A stretch of DNA of 7,191 bases, taken from positions 1 to 7,191 of the forward strand of contig JAUWYU010000075.1 of the NCBI GenBank assembly GCA_030615655.1, read 5' to 3'. The DNA comes from Dehalococcoidia bacterium (GTDB taxonomy: Bacteria; Chloroflexota; Dehalococcoidia; Dehalococcoidales; RBG-16-60-22). Positions 1 through 5,152 of this stretch are shown here, in pieces. The notes beneath the pieces were generated by a model. It was not told where the DNA came from. It was given only the letters and a program-made list of their open reading frames with translations, and searched no databases. The number at the start of each line of letters is the position of its first letter. The first letter of the stretch is position 1. A program made the position numbers and the translations under genes.

Positions 1-278
1 GGAGGCACTTTCATTTTGCGTTTGTTGATGGGAGCCATCTTTTTGACCGAGTATTCCTCGACTTGATGTATCTTGGGCGCCTCGTGCGCCCCGAAGGTGT
101 AATATTTGCCGATGATTATCAAGCTCCGGCTGTCGCGCGGGCCGTATCGTTCTGCCTAACCAATCTTGGTTGGAAACTTGAGGAGACAGCCCCACCGGCC
201 GAACACCATCAATGGGTTGTTCTGCGAACTGTGCGTGAACCTATTCCGCGGTCATATCCGCACTTTGTCGATTTCTAA
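1..278 (+). CDS. Class I SAM-dependent methyltransferase, C-terminal part (5' end outside window)
   Basis: The open frame enters from the left edge (first whole codon at position 3) and ends at TAA 276-278, leaving about 91 residues. It opens with FAFVDGSHLFDRVFLDL and continues with LGRLVRPEGVIFADDYQAPAV and VSFCLTNLGW. In Rossmann-type methyltransferases of the Methyltransf_24 kind this corresponds to strand 4 with the D-G-S/D-H motif, the following helix, the 'L-x-P-G-G' turn and the strand-5 'DDY' segment. The SAM-binding glycine motif would lie upstream and is not visible. The first ATG inside the window (position 63) falls in mid-domain, so it is not the real start. The acceptor substrate is unknown; such enzymes often act on sugars or small metabolites in surface-polysaccharide or secondary-metabolite clusters. 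It is the only plus-strand gene here and converges on the NUDIX gene across a repeat-rich gap. Confidence 0.75.
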   Translation, partial: RHFHFAFVDGSHLFDRVFLDLMYLGRLVRPEGVIFADDYQAPAVARAVSFCLTNLGWKLEETAPPAEHHQWVVLRTVREPIPRSYPHFVDF

Positions 279-289
279 TATTTGTCGTC

Positions 290-397
290 AAATTCAAACT
301 AGCAAATAGTGCCTTCCAAAACTACTGAATTCAAACTGAACCACTACCAAATCCAGTCATTTTCCGAATTGTTAAGACCAAACTGATACACTACCCC
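290..397 (+). repeat. Three imperfect direct repeats centred on CAAACT; possible remnant of a transposon end
   Basis: CAAACT occurs at 295-300, 332-337 and 379-384. The 10-mer AATTCAAACT is exact at 291-300 and 328-337. The second and third copies continue similarly as AAACTGAACCACTACC (333-348) and AAACTGATACACTACC (380-395). From memory, multiple short repeats of the type 'AAACTGAxxCAC' resemble the transposase-binding repeats at IS21-family ends, but no istA/istB-like coding sequence or paired end is present. I therefore treat this as a weak lead. The rest of 279-402 is AT-rich and shows nothing else. Confidence 0.35.
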
Positions 398-402
398 TTT
401 GT

Positions 403-526
403 CTACCTCACCCCCTGTGTCCCCCTCTCCCCGATTGAATCGGGGTGTCATAGGAGAGGGGGAAGATATAGAAAGAGGGGCTGGCGCCCCTCTTCGCAAG
501 CTACTCCCCGCTGGGGGTGGGGAGAC
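403..526 (+). repeat. Interspersed repeat, module Y, copy A (nested palindromes)
   Basis: This module starts with CTACCTCACCCC and contains successive inverted repeats. The arms CCCCCTCTCC (421-430) and GGAGAGGGGG (453-462) enclose CCCCGATT (429-436) and AATCGGGG (438-445). Next comes a hairpin with 9-bp arms at 473-481 and 486-494, then CTCCCC (504-509) facing GGGGAG (519-524). The same ordered set recurs at 2753-2890 with point differences and a small insertion, so this is a dispersed non-coding repeat. It sits between two convergent genes, where symmetrical hairpins could end transcription from either side. No transposase gene is associated with it. Confidence 0.7.
473..494. repeat. Conserved 22-nt palindrome, copy 1
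   Basis: The arms AAGAGGGGC (473-481) and GCCCCTCTT (486-494) pair perfectly around the loop TGGC. Near-identical 22-nt hairpins occur at 2841-2862 and 6028-6049. This copy lies between convergent genes, a position suited to bidirectional termination, although no strong T-run follows. Confidence 0.7.
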
Positions 527-532
527 ATCGGC

Positions 533-644
533 GGGATAAGCCGAAAATGATACGAGGGCGGCCAGCCTACGCTAACCTGCTCGCCGCTCCTCCGGAGCTC
601 TGGCAGGCGAGAGCTACGGCGGGCAAGCAGGGTGGGAAAAGATA
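533..644 (+). repeat. Interspersed repeat, module X, copy A (with internal extra segment)
   Basis: Module X begins GGGATAAG (533-540), passes through ATGATACGAGGGCGG and ends GGTGGGAAAAGATA (631-644). The same landmarks occur at 2688-2733. Copy A carries roughly 65 extra bases between the two landmarks (about 562-630), and this extra part is itself partly palindromic: CCTGCTCGCCG near its start faces CGGCGGGCAAGCAGG near its end. Here X follows Y, whereas in the second copy X precedes Y. No reading frame in it looks like a protein. Confidence 0.55.
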
Positions 645-667
645 AATAAAGGGGGTGGGGGGATGGT

Positions 668-717
668 CTGGATTCCAGCTTTCGCTGGAATGACAAACCT
701 TGAGCGCGGGAATGACA
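668..717. repeat. Short REP-like hairpin plus a half copy
   Basis: The arms ATTCCAGC (672-679) and GCTGGAAT (684-691) pair perfectly around a 4-base loop, read as TTTC on the plus strand and GAAA (a GNRA-type tetraloop) on the minus strand. The flanks read CTGG before and GACA after. About 20 bases on, GCGCGGGAATGACA (704-717) looks like the 3' half of a second unit of the same kind. This 'GGATTCC...GGAATGACA' pattern is a common short interspersed palindrome in bacterial genomes. It lies about 55 bases downstream of the NUDIX stop and might protect or end that transcript, but no T-run follows on the minus strand. Confidence 0.65.
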
Positions 718-747
718 GGTGCTAACCAAAACCCTGAAAGGTGACCA

Positions 748-1290
748 CTAACGCCGGTGGACTTTTCGGTATTCCAGGTAGAACAGCAGTCCGGCGATAC
801 TCTTGGCGTCCTCGATTTTGCCCGAAGCAACCATGTCGGGAATTTGCGCCACCGGCACCCGGACTACTTCAATACCCCTGGTGTCTTCGGCATGGAGTCG
901 GCCGGGGGTAAGGTCGGCTGCCAGATATAGATGAAGGTACTCGGTGCAGTAGCCCGGCGTCGAGTAAAAACCGCCCAAACGCTCCACCCTTTGCGGTCGG
1001 AAGCCGGTCTCCTCCTGCATCTCCCGTATTACCGCCGCCCCGGCGTCCTCACCGTCATCAATGCCGCCCGCCGGTATCTCCAGCAGCTCCTTCTCCACCG
1101 CTCTGCGGTACTGTTTGACCAGCAGGACATTATCATCGGCATCCACAGCGACTACGGCTATACAGTCGGCATGCTCCACAATCTCCCGCGTGCTCCGGCG
1201 TCCATCAGCCGTGCGCACGGTATCGACGCGCACCTTCATAATGCGACCTTCAAAGATTACCTTACTGGAAAGCGCCTTCTCGGCAGTCAA
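748..1290 (-). CDS. NUDIX hydrolase, ADP-ribose pyrophosphatase-like
   Basis: This 180-residue protein is near the usual length for the NudF/ADP-ribose pyrophosphatase group. It probably cleaves ADP-ribose or related nucleoside-diphosphate derivatives to AMP plus a phosphorylated partner, in the cytoplasm with Mg2+. The Nudix box spans residues 75-97 and keeps every key position: G75, E81, R89, E90, E93, E94 and G96 (REMQEETGF). Upstream are the group-typical VLLVKQYRRAVEKELLEIPAG strands (55-75, shown here only as landmarks). Downstream are GGFYSTPGYCTE and AKSIAGLLFY, both typical of ADP-ribose pyrophosphatases. The start is TTG at 1290; GAGGAG lies 10 bases before it, inside the end of the upstream gene. 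Only one base separates that gene's stop from this start, so the two are co-transcribed and probably coupled in translation. The exact substrate is inferred from family resemblance. Confidence 0.88.
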   Translation of the reverse strand: MTAEKALSSKVIFEGRIMKVRVDTVRTADGRRSTREIVEHADCIAVVAVDADDNVLLVKQYRRAVEKELLEIPAGGIDDGEDAGAAVIREMQEETGFRPQRVERLGGFYSTPGYCTEYLHLYLAADLTPGRLHAEDTRGIEVVRVPVAQIPDMVASGKIEDAKSIAGLLFYLEYRKVHRR

Positions 1291-1291
1291 T

Positions 1292-1759
1292 CTAGACTTG
1301 CTCCTCGGCGTAGTAGATTAACGCGGTCTCGTCGCAGTTGGGGAATTTGGGACAGCGAAAGCAGTCGGTCCAGACTTTGCGCGGCAGTTCCATCTTGTCG
1401 ATATTAATAAATTTGTGCCGCTTAAAGAACTCCGGCTGATAGGTAAAGCAGAAGATGGTCTTAATGCCCAGTTCCTCAGCCTCCTCGAGGCAAGTCGCCA
1501 CCAGCTGAGCGCCCAGGCCTTTCCTCTGGGTGTCCCCGGCTACGGCTACCGACCTTATCTCGGCGATGTCCGACCAGCTAACGTGCAGCGCCGCGCAGGC
1601 GGCTACCCGCTCGCCCTCTCTGATGACAAAGAAGTCGCGGATACCCTCGTAGAGCTCGCTCAGCGGCCGTGCCAGCATCTCGCCTCTATCGGCATAGTCG
1701 TTAATCAGCTTGTGTATTTGCGGTATATCGTCGATTTTAGCCTTTTCTACCTGATTCAC
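1292..1759 (-). CDS. GNAT N-acetyltransferase, short ArgA (N-acetylglutamate synthase)-like
   Basis: This 155-residue protein is a single GNAT domain. The acetyl-CoA pyrophosphate loop is Q78-R-K-G-L-G83, preceded by the strand AEIRSVAV (66-73) and followed by the helix AQLVATCLEEAEELG. FCFTYQPEFFKRHKF (103-117) is the C-terminal strand-helix-strand typical of ArgA-like enzymes, which acetylate glutamate in arginine synthesis. After the fold comes a cysteine-rich tail, C133-FR-C136-PKFPN-C142-DE, which I recall from many bacterial relatives and which could bind a metal. The start is GTG at 1759, with AGGAAG a few bases upstream. The first 23 bases overlap the end of nadK, so the two are tightly coupled. 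No arginine gene lies nearby, so the ArgA role rests on resemblance only; another amino-acid acetyltransferase remains possible. Confidence 0.8.
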   Translation of the reverse strand: MNQVEKAKIDDIPQIHKLINDYADRGEMLARPLSELYEGIRDFFVIREGERVAACAALHVSWSDIAEIRSVAVAGDTQRKGLGAQLVATCLEEAEELGIKTIFCFTYQPEFFKRHKFINIDKMELPRKVWTDCFRCPKFPNCDETALIYYAEEQV

Positions 1760-2588
1760 TCTGTCTTCCTTTCAACTTTTCTTCCAAGGAACTATAGAAG
1801 GAGTCCTGGGGACTAATTCTCCAGAACCGGGTCTTATGGGGACTCCGCTTTATGATAATCGTGTCAGCGTTTGTTAAGGGCAGATTGATATGGCCGTCAA
1901 CGCTGAGGGTTGCCGAATGATACGTGCTAAGGCGCAATTCAACCGTGGCATTTGCGGGTAATACCAGGGCATAAGCCGAACTGAGGTGAGGGGCTATCGG
2001 CACTAAAAGGAAGTCTGCGGAGTGTGGATAGAGAACAGGACCGCGTGCCGCCAGCGCGTAACCGGTGCTGCCGGTGGCGGTCGCCAAAATCACGCCATCG
2101 GTTTTATAGGTGGTCATATACCGTCCGTCAATGCTGGCTTCGACTCGAATCACACGGGCGATTTCACCCCGCGCCACGACGACATCGTTCAGGGCATGAA
2201 AGGTACGGGATTCCTGGCCGGAGGCAACAATTTCTGCCTGAAGCATAGCCCGTTCGTCAATCCAGCCGTCCGTATCGATTAATACCGGCAGCTTTTCCAG
2301 GGCTTCGTCAGCATCAAGTTCGGTCATAAAACCGAGTTTGCCAAGGTTTATGCCGGTAATGGGGGTCGTTCCGGGAATCACGACCTGAGCCGCCCGCAGG
2401 ATGGTGCCGTCGCCACCCACCGTAAGAAGCAGGTCGGTCCCGTCCAACCGGGCACAGGCCTTCTCTCTTTCCCAGGCAGAACAAACCCATACCGAAAGAC
2501 CCCTGGAGCTTAGAAAGCCTTCCAGTTCCCTGGCCTTAACCTGGGTAGCTTCAACCTTGGGGTGGTAGAGGATGCCAACTTTTTTCAC
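1737..2588 (-). CDS. nadK: NAD kinase (ATP-NAD kinase)
   Basis: This 283-residue protein is of usual length for bacterial NAD kinases, which phosphorylate NAD+ at the 2' hydroxyl of its adenosine to give NADP+ in the cytoplasm. The hallmark G58-G-D-G-T62 is present with catalytic D60 in LLLTVGGDGTILRAAQ. It is followed by GINLGKLGFMTEL (79-91), the N134-D135 pair in HALNDVVV, and TDGVILATATGSTGYALAARG (163-183, key residues D164 and the GSTGY turn). All three conserved family segments appear in the right order. The start is GTG at 2588: the ATG two bases upstream is followed at once by TGA, so it cannot be used. A modest AGGT lies about 8 bases before the GTG. It is the first gene of a three-gene operon with the acetyltransferase (23-base overlap) and the NUDIX hydrolase. 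A promoter is visible at 2639-2668. Confidence 0.95.
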   Translation of the reverse strand: MKKVGILYHPKVEATQVKARELEGFLSSRGLSVWVCSAWEREKACARLDGTDLLLTVGGDGTILRAAQVVIPGTTPITGINLGKLGFMTELDADEALEKLPVLIDTDGWIDERAMLQAEIVASGQESRTFHALNDVVVARGEIARVIRVEASIDGRYMTTYKTDGVILATATGSTGYALAARGPVLYPHSADFLLVPIAPHLSSAYALVLPANATVELRLSTYHSATLSVDGHINLPLTNADTIIIKRSPHKTRFWRISPQDSFYSSLEEKLKGRQSESGRKG

Positions 2589-2638
2589 ATCAATTACCTG
2601 CTTTACCGGAGTAATTCAACTTTTCTGAGAACAAAGAA

Positions 2639-2668
2639 AGTGTAACAATTTGATGTTCATAGTGTCAA
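2639..2668 (-). promoter_or_regulatory. Predicted sigma-70-type promoter of the nadK operon
   Basis: On the minus strand a perfect -35 box TTGACA (2668-2663) is followed after 18 bases by TACACT (2644-2639), which matches the -10 consensus at four of six positions. Transcription would begin near 2632, giving an untranslated leader of roughly 45 bases before the nadK GTG. Two more TTGACA boxes with similar spacing occur in front of the other operon starts in this window, which supports all three. Confidence 0.6.
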
Positions 2669-2687
2669 GCAGAGGGGGGATATCTAA

Positions 2688-2733
2688 GGGATAAGCGGCC
2701 GATGACGCGAGGGCGGGTGGGTGGGAAAAGATA
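2688..2733 (+). repeat. Interspersed repeat, module X, copy B (short form)
   Basis: GGGATAAG (2688-2695), GATGACGCGAGGGCGG (2701-2716) and GGTGGGAAAAGATA (2720-2733) match the landmarks of module X at 533-644 in the same order and orientation. The roughly 65-base inner segment of the first copy is absent. About 20 bases of GA-rich sequence separate it from module Y. It lies just upstream of the nadK promoter. Confidence 0.55.
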
Positions 2734-2752
2734 TGAAAGGAAGATATGATAT

Positions 2753-2890
2753 CTACCTCACCCCTTCAGGGAGAACCTTCAGGATGAACCCCCTCTCCCC
2801 GATTGCATCGGGGTATCACAGGAGAGGGGGGGGAAGATTAGAGAGGGGCTAGCGCCCCTCTCCGCAGGCTACTCCCCTTATGGGGTGACA
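2753..2890 (+). repeat. Interspersed repeat, module Y, copy B (nested palindromes)
   Basis: This copy opens with CTACCTCACCCC, exactly as at 403-414. Arms CCCCCTCTCC (2789-2798) and GGAGAGGGGG (2821-2830) enclose CCCCGAT (2797-2803) and ATCGGGG (2807-2813). The conserved 22-nt hairpin follows at 2841-2862, then CTCCCC facing GGGGTG. Relative to the first copy it has an insertion near 2765-2788 containing a duplicated TTCAGG (2765-2770 and 2778-2783). Together with module X it fills most of the 345-base gap 2589-2933; the remainder holds the nadK promoter and leader. For the zinc-protein gene (minus strand, ending at 2934) these hairpins are in the position of a terminator. Confidence 0.7.
2841..2862. 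repeat. Conserved 22-nt palindrome, copy 2
   Basis: The arms GAGAGGGGC (2841-2849) and GCCCCTCTC (2854-2862) pair perfectly around the loop TAGC. Compared with copies 1 and 3, the outermost pair is G-C instead of A-T, so both partners changed and pairing is kept. It lies about 70 bases downstream of the zinc-protein stop codon on the minus strand. Confidence 0.7.
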
Positions 2891-2933
2891 GGGTGAAGAA
2901 GAAGGAGATAGCCATAAATGACACAAGGGGTCT

Positions 2934-3887
2934 TTATTTGCCCTTTTTCCATTTCTCATATCTTCGCCAGACCCTGAACCAGATACGGGCAATCGAATCA
3001 ATGGCGTCGGCCAGAACAGCCGTACTAAGCTCCTTAAAAGCTACCTTGCCTAAAGACTGCCAGTTCCCCGAAGTGACACTGGTATGGTCATACCTGGGGG
3101 GAAGGAAACAGTAAGAGAGAAGATACGAATGCTGGCAAACAGCGCTCATATAGTCCCAAACGTTCTTGTTTTTAGCTCCCCACGTCAGGAAAAATTTCCT
3201 TTTAAGGAGCTCATCCTCAACCGTTTTCAGAAACGATGATTGATATTCCTGGTCGCGGTTTAAATCCCTTAAGGGGTAACCGTCCGGGTCATAGTAGAAC
3301 CGCTCATTATCATCATCAATTCGGTAATGACGCTTGACCATGTCATCCCATTCTCCTTCCATACGACCATGCACATTATCTTCATCCGAGAATTTACGGC
3401 TGTCGCAATGGAGGGGCATATGGGCATCGGCGACATAGTGGCTCAACATGAAAAGCAGCAGGGCGACCTGGTTATCCGTCGGCAATACCGGCGACCCCTT
3501 GTCCTCGCTTTTCTGTATCTTAAGATGGTCAATGACCGAATGCGCGATGGATTCACAGCGGTCGGGCAGGTTATCGTGCTTGTCAATCGTGAAAGCCTTT
3601 TTCTTCACAGGAGATCTTTTGCCGTATTGATAGCTCAGGAGCGTCGTCGGCAGCCGCCTGAATTTTACGGTATCTCCCGCAGAAGGCGTTATTTTAAGCA
3701 CGTGGCTGCTGGCCATGTCCTTTATCACCGCATCCGGATACCAGGCCCCCTGTGGCACATCATCCCGGCGACTTTTAAACAACTTTATGAGGCTATCGGC
3801 ATACTTACGGTTGGCACGAGAGAGACCTGTTTCCTCCAATCTCTTTATCGCCATAAAGGCTAACCAGGCATGAGTCATTTTCTTCAT
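2934..3887 (-). CDS. Zinc-dependent phospholipase C / S1-P1 nuclease-like protein, no signal peptide
   Basis: This 317-residue protein has a largely helical look, and its spaced His/Asp pattern matches the trinuclear-zinc phospholipase C / P1 nuclease fold. Visible candidates are H6 (THAW), D52 (WYPD), H62, H150 and D154 (SHYVAD), H160 (HMPLH), H173 and E177 (HGRMEGEW). The H-x3-D-x5-H spacing (150/154/160) and H-x3-E (173/177) agree with what I recall for Bacillus cereus phospholipase C. Unlike the classical secreted enzymes it begins MKKMTHAW without a clear signal peptide, and no tryptophan precedes H6 to be freed as a zinc-binding N-terminus. The C-terminus is rich in W, R and K. The ATG at 3887 has a strong site, GGGAGGTG, about 6 bases upstream. 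It is a single gene with its own promoter and terminator-bearing leader. Substrate (phospholipid, nucleic acid or other) is unknown; the fold assignment is fairly confident, the activity is not. Confidence 0.65.
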   Translation of the reverse strand: MKKMTHAWLAFMAIKRLEETGLSRANRKYADSLIKLFKSRRDDVPQGAWYPDAVIKDMASSHVLKITPSAGDTVKFRRLPTTLLSYQYGKRSPVKKKAFTIDKHDNLPDRCESIAHSVIDHLKIQKSEDKGSPVLPTDNQVALLLFMLSHYVADAHMPLHCDSRKFSDEDNVHGRMEGEWDDMVKRHYRIDDDNERFYYDPDGYPLRDLNRDQEYQSSFLKTVEDELLKRKFFLTWGAKNKNVWDYMSAVCQHSYLLSYCFLPPRYDHTSVTSGNWQSLGKVAFKELSTAVLADAIDSIARIWFRVWRRYEKWKKGK

Positions 3888-3908
3888 TGTTGCACCTCCC
3901 TGACATTC

Positions 3909-3989
3909 TTAAAATTTTCTAAAAAAATAAGAAGGCACCCACAACCGCTGTCTTTCCGGTTGTCCAGGTGCCCTTACCATACCTCTCAT
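3909..3989 (-). CDS. Possible 26-codon leader ORF spanning the attenuator hairpin
   Basis: In the leader of the zinc-protein gene an ATG at 3989 opens 26 codons ending at TAA 3911-3909. GGAG lies 8 bases before the ATG, a good spacing. The peptide begins MRGMVRAPGQ and contains five arginines (positions 2, 6, 13, 15 and 24), with codons AGA, AGG, AGA, CGG and AGA, and ends YFFRKF. The frame runs through both arms of the terminator hairpin and its T-run, so a translating ribosome would disrupt the hairpin. The frame is short enough to occur by chance and shows no known family, so the call is tentative. Confidence 0.22.
   Translation of the reverse strand: MRGMVRAPGQPERQRLWVPSYFFRKF
3921..3972 (-). 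terminator. Intrinsic terminator in the leader of the zinc-protein gene
   Basis: On the minus strand, outer arms GGCACC/GGTGCC (plus-strand 3967-3972 and 3934-3939) and inner arms ACAACCG/CGGTTGT (3957-3963 and 3941-3947) form a long stem with a small asymmetric bulge and a 9-base loop. TTCTTATTTTTTT follows immediately (3933-3921). Nothing T-rich follows in the plus direction, so it acts on minus-strand transcripts. It lies about 130 bases past the dehydrogenase stop but only about 35 bases before the zinc-protein ATG, and downstream of a predicted promoter. It could end the aldolase/dehydrogenase transcript, attenuate the zinc-protein gene, or do both. Confidence 0.75.
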
Positions 3990-4040
3990 CTTCCCTGCTC
4001 CAGTCTCCGCTACTACAGGAATTTCAATCGAAGCGCCTCT

Positions 4041-4069
4041 AATGTAGTCTTTTTCCAAGGGATTGTCAA
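4041..4069 (-). promoter_or_regulatory. Predicted sigma-70-type promoter of the zinc-protein gene
   Basis: On the minus strand a perfect TTGACA (4069-4064) is separated by exactly 17 bases from TACATT (4046-4041), four of six matches to the -10 consensus. The expected start near 4034 gives a leader of about 147 bases that contains an intrinsic terminator before the ribosome-binding site. It lies downstream of the dehydrogenase stop, so the zinc-protein gene can be transcribed on its own. Confidence 0.6.
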
Positions 4070-4103
4070 GACCCGAATGAATCTTAAGGGGTGAGTCCCG
4101 CCG

Positions 4104-5132
4104 CTATCGCCGGGGCTCGACGATTACCTTGAGCGATTCCTGTGCTCCGGCGACAAGCTGGAAGCCGAGGCCAGTCTCTGCCAGGCCCAGCCGGTGGGTA
4201 ATCATCTCCCGCACGGGCAGGCGGCGGGCATGAATGAGCCTTAGAGCCGCGGCATAATCGTCAGGACTGCCGGCATAGGAAGTGGTCAGCGTTCTGTCCG
4301 TGCGCCAGAAGAGGTCGTTAATGGAAACGGGAATGGTGACACCGGGGGCGGTGGGGGCGAAGAAGAGAACAGTACCCCCGCGTTCCACTGACTCCAGTGC
4401 TTGATTGACGGCTGCGACGGCACCAGTGCACACAATGACGAGGTCAGCCAGGCGGCCGTCATTCGCCTCTTGCAGCCGGTCAGGCGAGAAATCGTCGGCG
4501 CTGATGGCCATGTCAGCCCCGAACCGCTTCGCTGCCTCCAGTCGATAGCGACTGATGTCCGTGGCGACGATACGGCCGGCACCCAGCGCCCGGGCCAGCT
4601 GTATATGGAGCAGTCCGGAAATACCGCTGCCAATAACGAGCATGGTCCGAGCCGGTTGAAAATTAGCCCGCCTCTGCCCGCGCAGGACACAGGCCAGCGG
4701 CTCAACGAAGGTAGCATCTTCAAAAGATACCTCATCGGGCAGGAGGAAGACGCCGCGGTCAACGTTGATAGCGGGCAGGCGGACATATTCGGCAAAGCCA
4801 CCGGGGTCGAAATTCGTCCGGCGCAGGGTATCACAGACGGTGGGATTCCCGCTCAGGCAATAATGGCACGTGTTGCAGGGCACATGATGGGCCACGGCCA
4901 CGCGGTCACCCGCTTTATATGGCTCAACACCCTTCCCCACTTCCACGACCTCACCGGCAATCTCATGTCCCAGCACCAATGGCGCCCGGTCAAGGCGATA
5001 CCACTCCATGACATCACTGCCGCAGATGCCGCTGGCGGCCACACGCACCAGAAGTTCACCCGCCCCGATCTCCGGTTTAGGCATTTCCTCAACGCGCACA
5101 TCGCGGTTGTTATACCATACGGCAACACGCAT
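4104..5132 (-). CDS. Zinc-dependent medium-chain dehydrogenase (sorbitol/threonine dehydrogenase-like)
   Basis: This 342-residue protein is of standard length for a medium-chain alcohol/polyol dehydrogenase oxidising a secondary alcohol with NAD(P)+. The N-terminal GroES-like domain keeps the catalytic zinc set C37 (GICGSD), H56-E57 (GHEIAGEVVEVG) and E144 (VEPLAC). The structural zinc cysteines are C86, C89, C92 and C100 (PCNTCHYCLSGNPTVC). The Rossmann domain has G168-S-G-I-S-G173, with D192 at the end of the second strand, which favours NAD over NADP. The Rossmann helix and C-terminal domain are complete to TAG at 4104. The ATG at 5132 has only a weak purine stretch upstream, suggesting translational coupling to the aldolase gene, whose stop lies 20 bases earlier. 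The pairing points to a phosphorylated sugar or polyol pathway. The actual alcohol is unknown; other MDR members such as a 2,3-butanediol-type enzyme cannot be excluded. Confidence 0.9.
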   Translation of the reverse strand: MRVAVWYNNRDVRVEEMPKPEIGAGELLVRVAASGICGSDVMEWYRLDRAPLVLGHEIAGEVVEVGKGVEPYKAGDRVAVAHHVPCNTCHYCLSGNPTVCDTLRRTNFDPGGFAEYVRLPAINVDRGVFLLPDEVSFEDATFVEPLACVLRGQRRANFQPARTMLVIGSGISGLLHIQLARALGAGRIVATDISRYRLEAAKRFGADMAISADDFSPDRLQEANDGRLADLVIVCTGAVAAVNQALESVERGGTVLFFAPTAPGVTIPVSINDLFWRTDRTLTTSYAGSPDDYAAALRLIHARRLPVREMITHRLGLAETGLGFQLVAGAQESLKVIVEPRR

Positions 5133-5152
5133 TTTTTATACCAGCCATCGAG

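Noticed and set aside
448..830. Two overlapping minus-strand open frames over the repeats
   Set aside because: They are translations of palindromic repeats (low-complexity, proline- and arginine-rich), and one runs into the NUDIX gene in another frame.
931..1407. Long plus-strand open frames opposite the NUDIX and acetyltransferase genes
   Set aside because: They are antisense to strongly recognisable genes, have no family motifs, and arise from the GC-rich codon use of the true strand.
403..2890. CRISPR array
   Set aside because: The repeats are long palindromic modules present in two or three scattered copies, without regular spacers or cas genes.
3888..4040. T-box or other known riboswitch in the zinc-protein leader
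   Set aside because: The leader is too short for a normal T-box and I find no T-box antiterminator motif or conserved core of the riboswitch classes I know. Only the terminator and the possible leader ORF can be supported.
3870..4094. 74-codon plus-strand ORF across the zinc-protein leader
   Set aside because: It overlaps the minus-strand promoter, terminator and start region, has no ribosome-binding site worth noting and no recognisable protein features.
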